64,000 nt of DNA from Rhodococcus coprophilus NBRC 100603 (lineage in GTDB: Bacteria; Actinomycetota; Actinomycetes; Mycobacteriales; Mycobacteriaceae): NCBI RefSeq assembly GCF_001895045.1, contig NZ_BDAM01000001.1, positions 682,001 to 746,000 on the forward strand. Direction: 5' to 3'. Positions 36,738-43,286 of this stretch are shown here, in pieces (positions within the stretch are counted from its first letter, which is position 1; every line of letters begins with the position of its first letter). The position numbers and the translations under genes were made by a program. The notes beneath the pieces were generated by a model. That model saw only the letters and a list, made by a program, of their open reading frames with translations, ran no database searches and was not told where the DNA came from.

Positions 36738-36765
36738 ACTCTACCGAGCGCGAGGAAATCTCATT

Positions 36766-37854
36766 TCACGCGGTTCCGCTCCGGTACCGCTGCGCCAGCC
36801 TGCTGCGATGTACCGCCGGCGACCCGAACAGTGCACGGTTCAGTGTCGCCCGCTTGAGGTACACATGGATGCCGCTCTCCCACGTGTATCCCATTCCGCC
36901 GTGCAACTGCATCGCCTTACCGGCGACGTCGACAGCCCCCGCACACACGAACGACTTGGCCATCGAGGCCGCCACGGACGCATCGTCTTCCCTCTGCACG
37001 ACACTCCGCACCGCGGCGTCGACAAGCCTGCGCGCAACGGTGACCTGAACGAGCATGTCGGCGCAGGCGTGTTTCACCGCCTGGAACGAGCCGATCTTGC
37101 GGCCGAACTGTTCCCGCGCACCGGCGTAGGCGACCGTCGCCTCGAGCATCGCCTCGCTCAACCCGAGACTGTCGCAGGCCACCGCGACCGCGGCCCGATC
37201 CTCGAGGTGTCGCAGGTCCGCCCGCGCGTCGCCCCGGAATCGCCATACCGATTCGGGTGCGACGCGTACCCCGCCCGCAAGGACGGAGCCGAAGCTGCGG
37301 GTCTCATCGAGCACCGGTTGCTCGGTGATCACCAGTCCGGGTGCCCGGGGATCGACTTCGACGACCACGACGGTGCCGTCGGGTCCCTCGGCCGGGACGA
37401 GGAGGCGGTCCGCGCCGGGCGCCCCGGAAACGAAGCTTGCGGTGCCGTCGAGGACGGCACCTCCGGGGCCGTACTCGAGACGGAAGTGCGTCTGCCCTCG
37501 CGACTGCTCCCCCGCGGTGACGAAGACGGGGGCACATGCCCCCGACACGGTGTCGCGGAGCAACCGGTCGCGCTCGCGGCCGGGCTCGAGCAGACCGAGT
37601 GCCCCCACAGCGAGCACAGCGACCGCGGAGTACCGGCCGTCGGCGGCTGCTCGACCGATCTCGCGGAGCACCACGGCCACCTCCGCGAAAGTTGCGTCGG
37701 CTCCGTCGAAGTCACCGCCGGCCTCGAATCCCAGCCAGCCTGCCCCGGCGATCGCCGACCATTCCGGCGAGGCGAAACGGTTTCCGAGGAGATCCCGGGC
37801 CACCGCCCGTACGTCGTCGTGGAATTCGGAAAGGTCGGTGAGCGAATCCGTCAT
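36766..37854 (-). CDS. Acyl-CoA dehydrogenase family protein, short partner (pair 1)
   Basis: 362 residues. The C-terminal helical domain is well kept (REQFGRKIGSFQAVKH and QLHGGMGYTWE, both FAD contacts), but the N-terminal and middle parts lack the FSEPGxGSD motif seen in its neighbour. This is the layout of the non-catalytic or half-catalytic subunit of the heterotetrameric FadE28/FadE29-type dehydrogenases used in steroid side-chain breakdown. ATG overlaps the stop of the long partner gene (ATGA), so both are translated together. Last gene of a five-gene operon. Confidence 0.85.
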   Translation of the reverse strand: MTDSLTDLSEFHDDVRAVARDLLGNRFASPEWSAIAGAGWLGFEAGGDFDGADATFAEVAVVLREIGRAAADGRYSAVAVLAVGALGLLEPGRERDRLLRDTVSGACAPVFVTAGEQSRGQTHFRLEYGPGGAVLDGTASFVSGAPGADRLLVPAEGPDGTVVVVEVDPRAPGLVITEQPVLDETRSFGSVLAGGVRVAPESVWRFRGDARADLRHLEDRAAVAVACDSLGLSEAMLEATVAYAGAREQFGRKIGSFQAVKHACADMLVQVTVARRLVDAAVRSVVQREDDASVAASMAKSFVCAGAVDVAGKAMQLHGGMGYTWESGIHVYLKRATLNRALFGSPAVHRSRLAQRYRSGTA

Positions 37855-39050
37855 CGGGTGCCTCCCGGTTCGCGGGGCAGGCCGAGGCCGCGTTCCCCGA
37901 TGATGGTGCGCTGGATCTCGCTGGTTCCGCCCGGGATCGTCCATTCCCACGAACCGATGAAGTCGAGTACCCATGCGCCCGACTCCCACCCGCTCGAGAG
38001 CGGCTTCCGCAGCTCGGTGTGGGCGGCGAGACCGGCGACCTCGGTGCCGAAATCGGTCATGCGCTGAAGCAGTTCGCTGTAGTACAGCTTGACGATCGAG
38101 GCATCCGCGGGCCCGGGCCGGTCGTCGGAAACGAAGTCGGAGCAGAGAGCGCGCAGGCCGGTGAGCTCGATCTCGAGCTGCGCGAGCCGGTCGGCGACCA
38201 GTGGATCGTCGAGTGGCACCGTCCCGTCCGGGCCTCGACGCGCGGACAGGTCGACGAGCCGGCGAAATCCACCGTTGCCCAGTCGCTCGGCGAGCTCGAG
38301 CATGGTCATTCCGCGTTCGGCGCCGAGTGTCTCCTGGGCCACCCGCCAGCCTTCGTTCTCCGGGCCGACGAGATCCGTTGCCGGGATTACGACGTCGTCG
38401 AGGAAGATCTCGCAGAAGTGCGATTCGCCGGTCGCCTGCCGGATGGGCCGTACCTCGATGCCGGGCAGGCTCATGTCCATGAGGAAGTACGAGATGCCCT
38501 TGCGCTTCGGGGCATCGGGGTCGGTTCGGGCCAGCAGGAGACAGCGGTCGGCGTGCATCGCACCGCTCGCCCACAGTTTCTGCCCGTTCACGACGTAGAC
38601 GTCGCCGTCCCTGCGGGCACTGGTCGTCAGAGACGCCATATCGGAGCCGGCGCCGGGTTCGGAGAACCCCTGGCACCAGATCTCGCCGTCGAGGATGGCG
38701 GGCAGGTGCCGCGCGCGCTGTTCCTCGGTTCCGGCTGCGAGCAGTGTCGACGCGGCGTGGTGGATCGAGACGAAGGGCAGCACCAGCCGCGGTGCGTCGT
38801 GGGTGGCCAGTTCCTGGTACAGCACGACCTGTTCGGCGACGGACATCCCTCCGCCCCACTCCTCGGGCCAGTGCGGCACGGCGTAGCCCGCTCCGCGTAG
38901 CTTCTGGAACCACTCCTTCTGGAACCGGACGAATTCTTCGTCCGTCACACCCGTCTGTGCTCGGCGCCAATCCTCGGGGATGTGGGTGCGGCACCAGTCG
39001 CGGACGGCGGCCCGGAAATCCTCGAGGGCGGAGGTCGCTGCCCTCGTCAC
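37851..39050 (-). CDS. Acyl-CoA dehydrogenase, long partner (pair 1)
   Basis: 399 residues, full-length acyl-CoA dehydrogenase: helical N-domain (HWPEEWGGGM), beta-domain with WCQGFSEPGAGSDMASL (~125-141, FAD and acyl-CoA binding) and C-terminal helices with EWTIPGGTSEIQRTIIGERGLGLPR. It should introduce a 2,3-double bond into a CoA ester, passing electrons to ETF. GTG 39050 has AAGGAG ~5 nt upstream and overlaps the crotonase stop (GTGA). Together with the 362-residue partner it probably forms an alpha2beta2 enzyme. Confidence 0.9.
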   Translation of the reverse strand: MTRAATSALEDFRAAVRDWCRTHIPEDWRRAQTGVTDEEFVRFQKEWFQKLRGAGYAVPHWPEEWGGGMSVAEQVVLYQELATHDAPRLVLPFVSIHHAASTLLAAGTEEQRARHLPAILDGEIWCQGFSEPGAGSDMASLTTSARRDGDVYVVNGQKLWASGAMHADRCLLLARTDPDAPKRKGISYFLMDMSLPGIEVRPIRQATGESHFCEIFLDDVVIPATDLVGPENEGWRVAQETLGAERGMTMLELAERLGNGGFRRLVDLSARRGPDGTVPLDDPLVADRLAQLEIELTGLRALCSDFVSDDRPGPADASIVKLYYSELLQRMTDFGTEVAGLAAHTELRKPLSSGWESGAWVLDFIGSWEWTIPGGTSEIQRTIIGERGLGLPREPGGTR

Positions 39051-39841
39051 GTCGGCTCCTTCTGCCTCGACGCGCTCTTCCGGAGCGCCGTCAACCGGTC
39101 CCGGTGTTCGGCGGACTGCATGGTCGCGACCTCGGCCGCGAACCCTGCCTGCATCGGGCCGCCGAGCGCCTGGGTCAAATACATGTTGACGACACGTTTG
39201 GTCGCACGCAATGCCTGGGCAGGTTGCGCAGCGAAACGGCCGGCGAGCCGGCGGGCCTCGGGGAGCAGTTCGTCGGCTGCGGTCACGCGCGTCGCCAGAC
39301 CGAGTTCGACCGCGGTAGCCGCGGGGATCCGGTCGCCGGTGTAGAGGTATTCGCGCGACCTCAGGATCGGGGTGAGCAGCGGCCAGAATGCGGCGCCGCC
39401 GTCCCCGGCGACCAACCCGACGGCAACGTGCGGGTCGGCCAGGTACGCCTTCTCCGACATGAGGACCACGTCGCACAGCACTGCGATGCTGCATCCGAGG
39501 CCGACCGCCGGACCGTTGACCGCAGCGATCACCGGAAGTGGGAAGCGGAGCATCTCGTCGATGATCTCCGCGCCCTCGCGGATGCTCTCGTCGCGAGCCA
39601 CCGGATCGTCGAGGAAGGAGGTGATCCAGTCCAGGTCACCACCCGCGCTGAACGCACGGCCCGCGCCGGTGAGGATCACCACCGCCGCGTCGGTATCGGC
39701 GGCCAGTTGCCGCCACACGGTCGCGAGTGCCCGGTGCAGTTTCTCGTCGACCGCGTTGAGTTCGTCGGGACGGTTGATCTCGACGATGCGGACCGGACCT
39801 TCGCAGGTCACGGTCAGCGCGTCCGGGAAGTCGTAATTCAT
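39047..39841 (-). CDS. Enoyl-CoA hydratase/isomerase-family protein (crotonase) without the two acid residues
   Basis: 264 residues. Oxyanion-hole motif FSAGGDLDW and AAVNGPAVGLGCS are typical, but the positions of the hydratase glutamates are Ser118 and His138 (in LADPHVAVGLVAGDGG). ADPHVAVG is found in a subgroup of actinobacterial EchA proteins of unclear reaction. It may be an isomerase, a ring hydrolase or a C-C lyase. Sits between the two dehydrogenase pairs with 4-bp overlaps on both sides, so it is tightly tied to them. ATG start. Confidence 0.85.
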   Translation of the reverse strand: MNYDFPDALTVTCEGPVRIVEINRPDELNAVDEKLHRALATVWRQLAADTDAAVVILTGAGRAFSAGGDLDWITSFLDDPVARDESIREGAEIIDEMLRFPLPVIAAVNGPAVGLGCSIAVLCDVVLMSEKAYLADPHVAVGLVAGDGGAAFWPLLTPILRSREYLYTGDRIPAATAVELGLATRVTAADELLPEARRLAGRFAAQPAQALRATKRVVNMYLTQALGGPMQAGFAAEVATMQSAEHRDRLTALRKSASRQKEPT

Positions 39842-40791
39842 CGCGTCGCTTTCTCGTGAGCGTCACCGAACAGCCCGGTCAGCCCGATCCGCCCGATACG
39901 ACGGGTCAGCGCGTCGAGCGTCCCGGACGGTCCCCACGGTGTGCGCCGAATCGGCAGGCTGTACCGGGAGATCCAGGACAGCGTCGTCTCGTCGCAGAAC
40001 CCGCTCGCGCCGTGCAACTGATGTGCGACGCGGAAGACCGTCTGTGCTGCTTCGACGGCCGCCAACCGCAGTGCGAGTGCGTCGTCGACCGCCTCGGGGT
40101 TGCCCGCCTGGATGCTCCACAGGGTGTATTTGGCGAGCACGTCCACGCCGGTGCGTTCGACTTCCGCTTCGGTGAGCTGGAACTGGACGCCTTGCAGTTT
40201 CGCCAGTGGCGCCCCGAACTGTTCCCGCAGGAGCACGTGTGAGCGCGTCAGCTCCATCGCCCGATCGAGCATGCCGAGGAGGGTCCAGCACGGCAGGGTC
40301 AGTGCGAGCGCGATGTCCTTCGCACCGTCGTCGTCGAGGGGCTGCAGGTCGAGTTGCGCGACAAATGCCGATGTGCGCGGCGAGGTGCTCGGGGGCCGCG
40401 TCACCGCGGTGCTGCGCCGGCCGTCCAGGGAGACTGCGGCCCAGCGGAGGTCCAGGTTGGCGACAGGTGCCTTGGGGTCGGAATCCGCGACGACGAGCAG
40501 TCCGTCGACGTCGAGGTCGGTGGGCCGCGCCAGCCGCTCCGCGACCGGGTAGGGCACCGCCCAGTACCCCACGCTGCGGCACAGGGCAGCGGACGCCTCG
40601 AGTTCGTCGGCGTCACCGCGCGGATCTAGTTCCCACGCACCGAGTTCGCCGAGCAATGGCGCGACGACGGTGCCCCGCCGGTCGGGGTCGTTCTCGATTG
40701 CCTGGGTCAGGCTGTCTCCGCCGGCGGCTTCGAGCGCTCGGAGGGCTTCGCGCCCGAAGTCGGTCGCTTCCGTGCTCAACTCGGTTTTCAT
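39838..40791 (-). CDS. Acyl-CoA dehydrogenase family protein, short partner (pair 2)
   Basis: 317 residues, shorter than catalytic family members (~380-400). The C-terminal domain keeps REQFGAPLAKLQGVQFQLTE and HQLHGASGFCDET, but the N-domain is reduced and the FSEPGxGSD motif is absent. Interpreted as the second, degenerate subunit for the 390-residue protein encoded just upstream, with which it overlaps by 4 bp (ATGA). ATG 40791. Confidence 0.83.
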   Translation of the reverse strand: MKTELSTEATDFGREALRALEAAGGDSLTQAIENDPDRRGTVVAPLLGELGAWELDPRGDADELEASAALCRSVGYWAVPYPVAERLARPTDLDVDGLLVVADSDPKAPVANLDLRWAAVSLDGRRSTAVTRPPSTSPRTSAFVAQLDLQPLDDDGAKDIALALTLPCWTLLGMLDRAMELTRSHVLLREQFGAPLAKLQGVQFQLTEAEVERTGVDVLAKYTLWSIQAGNPEAVDDALALRLAAVEAAQTVFRVAHQLHGASGFCDETTLSWISRYSLPIRRTPWGPSGTLDALTRRIGRIGLTGLFGDAHEKATR

Positions 40792-41960
40792 GATGCCGCC
40801 AGGAGGGTTCGGGCAAGCAGAATACGCTGCATCTCGATGCTTCCGGATGCCACGGTGGCTGCCTGCGAATAGCGCCAGTGATCTTCGACCGCGCGTCGGA
40901 ACCACTTGGCGGTGTCGTCGTCGAATCGATCTGCCCCGGCTTCGGGTGGCGTTGCGTAGGAGGCGATCTCGGTGAGCACCTCGGCACTGTCCTGATCGAG
41001 GGTGGTCACTGCGATCCGATACGCCGCTGCGTCGCCGGGTTGCACGTCGCCGCCGCCTTGCAGCGACACCACGCGGTAGGCGAGAAGACGCGCCCGGCGG
41101 CAATGGGTGAGCATCCGTGCCCAGCGCGCCTTCAGTTCGTCCGGCACGTCGTCCCACCGGTCGCCGAGCACCGAGGGCGCCGCGTGCAGGAGTCGCTCAC
41201 ATCGGGCGTACCGGGCGATACCCACGCGTTCGTACGCGAGTACCTCCTGCACGACTTTCCACCCTTCGTCGACGGTGCCGAGAACGTCGGCGTCGGTGAC
41301 CCGGAGGTCGTCGAAGAAGACTTCGTTGAGGTGGTGGGGCCCGAGCATCGCGCGAATGGGACGGACCTGGATGGCGGGATCGGACATCGGCACCAGGAAT
41401 ACGGTGAGCCCCTGCTGTTTCCGCGCTCCGGTGGAGGTTCGTGCGAGCAGGAAGCACCATTGCGCCATGGTGGCGTAGGACGTCCAGATCTTCTGGCCGG
41501 AGATGAGCCATCCGTCGCCGTCACGGCGGGCGGCGGTCCGCAGCGAGGCGAGGTCGGAGCCGGATCCGGGCTCACTGAAGCCCTGGCACCAGATGGCCTC
41601 CCCGCGAGCGATGGGCGGCAGGTGCTTGCGCTGCTGGTCTGCGGTTCCGTGACGCATGATCGTCGGGCCGACCCAGTTCACGCCCATGTACTGTGCGCCT
41701 CTGGGCTCGTGATGTGCCCACATCTCTTCGCGGACCACCGTCTGTTCCCAGATCGATGCCCCGCGGCCCCCGAATTCCTCCGGCCAGGTCATGCACAGCA
41801 AGCCGCGGTCGGCCAGGAGACGGCAGAACTCTTGTGCCGCTTCGAGATCGGCAGGGTCGTCGGTGAACGCCCCGAGAAAGTGCGAGGGGACGTGCTCGTG
41901 TACCAGCCGGCGTAGCTCACTCCGGAGTTCCGGGGCCGCCCCACCCATCGTGAAGTCCAT
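40788..41960 (-). CDS. Acyl-CoA dehydrogenase, long partner (pair 2)
   Basis: 390 residues. WCQGFSEPGSGSDLASL (~125-141) binds FAD/substrate, WLISGQKIWTSYA follows as usual, and EMQRILLARTLL closes the C-domain. First gene of the five-gene operon. No Shine-Dalgarno is needed: TAATGT ends 6 nt before the ATG, so the mRNA is probably leaderless, with a TTGCTA -35 box 18 bp upstream that lies inside operator C. Predicted to act with the 317-residue partner on a bulky acyl-CoA. Confidence 0.9.
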   Translation of the reverse strand: MDFTMGGAAPELRSELRRLVHEHVPSHFLGAFTDDPADLEAAQEFCRLLADRGLLCMTWPEEFGGRGASIWEQTVVREEMWAHHEPRGAQYMGVNWVGPTIMRHGTADQQRKHLPPIARGEAIWCQGFSEPGSGSDLASLRTAARRDGDGWLISGQKIWTSYATMAQWCFLLARTSTGARKQQGLTVFLVPMSDPAIQVRPIRAMLGPHHLNEVFFDDLRVTDADVLGTVDEGWKVVQEVLAYERVGIARYARCERLLHAAPSVLGDRWDDVPDELKARWARMLTHCRRARLLAYRVVSLQGGGDVQPGDAAAYRIAVTTLDQDSAEVLTEIASYATPPEAGADRFDDDTAKWFRRAVEDHWRYSQAATVASGSIEMQRILLARTLLAAS

Positions 41961-41966
41961 GCCCGG

Positions 41967-41996
41967 ACATTACGACAATCCTAACAAGGATAGCAA
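41967..41996 (-). promoter_or_regulatory. Promoter of the acyl-CoA dehydrogenase operon
   Basis: On the minus strand TTGCTA - 18 bp - TAATGT, then 6 nt to the ATG. The -35 box is inside operator C. Confidence 0.55.
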
Positions 41997-42006
41997 TGCT
42001 TACGAG
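41982..42006. promoter_or_regulatory. Operator C of the shared motif
   Basis: TAACAAGGATAGCAATGCTTACG: left arm AACAAG, ten bases, right arm CTTAcg. Lies between the dehydrogenase operon and the GntR gene. A second right-half copy (GCAATACTTGGTA, 42017-42029) follows 11 bp later. Confidence 0.65.
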
Positions 42007-42016
42007 AATTAACCTC

Positions 42017-42053
42017 GCAATACTTGGTAGAAAAGACAGCCTGTCGCTAGACT
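42017..42053 (+). promoter_or_regulatory. Promoter of the GntR gene with an extra operator half-site
   Basis: TTGGTA (42024-42029) - 18 bp - TAGACT (42048-42053). GCAATACTTGGTA overlaps the -35 box and repeats the right half of the shared operator, which suggests autoregulation. The leader also has TTCCAT-GT-ATGGAA at 42058-42071. Confidence 0.55.
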
Positions 42054-42081
42054 GACGTTCCATGTATGGAAGGCGCTTTTC

Positions 42082-42885
42082 GTGACGAGCCCGCGGCGCG
42101 GCCGGGTACCCCAACGCCGCATCGCCGAGACCGTTGCCGCCGAACTGCGTGATCACATCCTGTCCGACGACAACTACCGCTTGCCGACGCAGGATCAGTT
42201 GGTCAAGGACTTCGGTGTCAGCTACCCCTCGATCCGGGAAGCACTTCGCATCCTGGAAACCGAAGGGCTCGTCACCGTACGCCGGGGCAACGTCGGCGGG
42301 GCCGAAGTGCATCGCCCCGACGAGTTCTCCGCCGCTTACCATCTCGGCCTCTCACTCCAGGGCGCCCGAGTCACCCTGCGCGACCTCGCAGCCGGACTGC
42401 AGATGCTCGAACCGATGTGTGCGGCCGAATGCGCGCGGCGTGAGGATCGGCTCGAGGTGGTCGTACCTGTCCTCGAGGCCGCCATCGAGAGCTCGGCACA
42501 GGTCGTGGGAGATGGCGTCGCATTCACCCAGACTGCCCGCGAATTCCACGACCTCGTCGTCTCCTTCACTCCCAATGTGACGATCCGCTACGCCGTGAGC
42601 AGTTACGTCGCACTGTGGTCCGCTCAGGAGGAGGCCTGGGCAGAGGCCCTCACCCGGCGCGGCGAGTACCCCGCAGAAGAGGACGCGAACGAAGCGGTGC
42701 GCGCCCACCAGCGGATTCTCGGAGAGATTGCCGCCGGCCGCGCCGACGAGGCGGAACGACTCGCACGCATCCATCTCGCCGCGACCCAGACCCTCGTCCT
42801 CGAACGCTTCGGCGACAGCGTGGTCAACGCGTCGGCCGCACTGGAGCGCAACGCGATCCGCGCCGGGCGACGTTCGCGAATGTAG
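42082..42885 (+). CDS. GntR-family regulator, FCD (FadR C-terminal) type
   Basis: 267 residues. Winged helix at ~10-75: VAAELRDHIL, YRLPTQDQLVKDFGVSYPSIREALRILETEGLVTVRRG. C-terminal all-helical FCD domain (~90-245) with the metal/ligand-binding histidines visible in AREFHDLV, VRAHQRILGEI and ARIHLAATQ. FCD regulators usually sense organic acids or acyl-CoAs and repress catabolic genes. GTG 42082 has GGAAGG 9 nt upstream. Divergent from the dehydrogenase operon and before the big oxygenase operon; operator C and an extra half-site cover its own promoter. Most likely controller of the whole block, inferred from position and motif placement. Confidence 0.9.
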   Translation: MTSPRRGRVPQRRIAETVAAELRDHILSDDNYRLPTQDQLVKDFGVSYPSIREALRILETEGLVTVRRGNVGGAEVHRPDEFSAAYHLGLSLQGARVTLRDLAAGLQMLEPMCAAECARREDRLEVVVPVLEAAIESSAQVVGDGVAFTQTAREFHDLVVSFTPNVTIRYAVSSYVALWSAQEEAWAEALTRRGEYPAEEDANEAVRAHQRILGEIAAGRADEAERLARIHLAATQTLVLERFGDSVVNASAALERNAIRAGRRSRM

Positions 42886-42928
42886 AGCTCACACACCCCC
42901 GCCCGGGGCTGATCCCCGGCACGACTTC

Positions 42929-42975
42929 CAGAACGGCCGGGTACGGCGCTTCGACGCCCTCACCCGGCCGTTCTG
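42929..42975 (+). terminator. Terminator hairpin of the GntR gene
   Basis: CAGAACGGCCGGGT pairs perfectly with ACCCGGCCGTTCTG (14 bp); the loop itself can form GGCG/CGCC. Confidence 0.75.
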
Positions 42976-43082
42976 CTGTGCGTGATCGGCCGTGCGCGCG
43001 CCGCGAAACGGCGCCACCCCGACCGCCCCTTCTCTGCGCACCGACGAGAATTGCATTCTCGTGTTCGTTCGCCATGCGTACC

Positions 43083-43114
43083 TCTATCCTTGCAAGGATA
43101 ACAATACTTGTAAC
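43083..43114. promoter_or_regulatory. Operator D of the shared motif
   Basis: GCAAGGATAACAATACTTGTAA is the copy with the best right arm (CTTGTAA). It is preceded by and overlaps a perfect 14-bp palindrome ATCCTTGCAAGGAT (43086-43099). Upstream of the 19-kb oxygenase/transport operon. Confidence 0.65.
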
Positions 43115-43149
43115 GCTGTTCTGTTCGTGGTTAACTGCGAAACACAGCG

Positions 43150-43216
43150 GGGAGTGGCTTACGTCACTACTTTCACACGGATTCTGCATCACGGTCCGTA
43201 TCGACGAGCCACTCCC
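43150..43216. repeat. 10-bp inverted repeat with long loop
   Basis: GGGAGTGGCT (43150-43159) and AGCCACTCCC (43207-43216) can pair in the leader RNA or mark two protein sites; purpose unknown. Confidence 0.45.
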
Positions 43217-43230
43217 GCGCCCATGACCGC

Positions 43231-43266
43231 AGAACAATGTTCTTTTTTTGTGCGGAACAACGTTCT
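43231..43266. promoter_or_regulatory. Two tandem palindromes before the beta-propeller gene
   Basis: AGAACAATGTTCT (43231-43243) and GGAACAACGTTCT (43254-43266) share GAACAAyGTTCT and have centres 23 bp apart, about two helical turns. They differ from the shared operator, so a second DNA-binding protein may act here. A T7 run lies between them. Confidence 0.55.
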
Positions 43267-43286
43267 CTTACAGGAGGGGACCCACC

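Larger units (their letters stand above)
42886..43286. other. 400-bp non-coding regulatory region before the oxygenase operon
   Basis: No gene is seen. Contents in order: a small CCGGGG/CCCCGG hairpin and a large hairpin after gntR, operator D, a 10-bp inverted repeat with a 47-base loop, and two close palindromes just before the ribosome site. It is visibly richer in A/T than the flanking genes. Confidence 0.6.
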
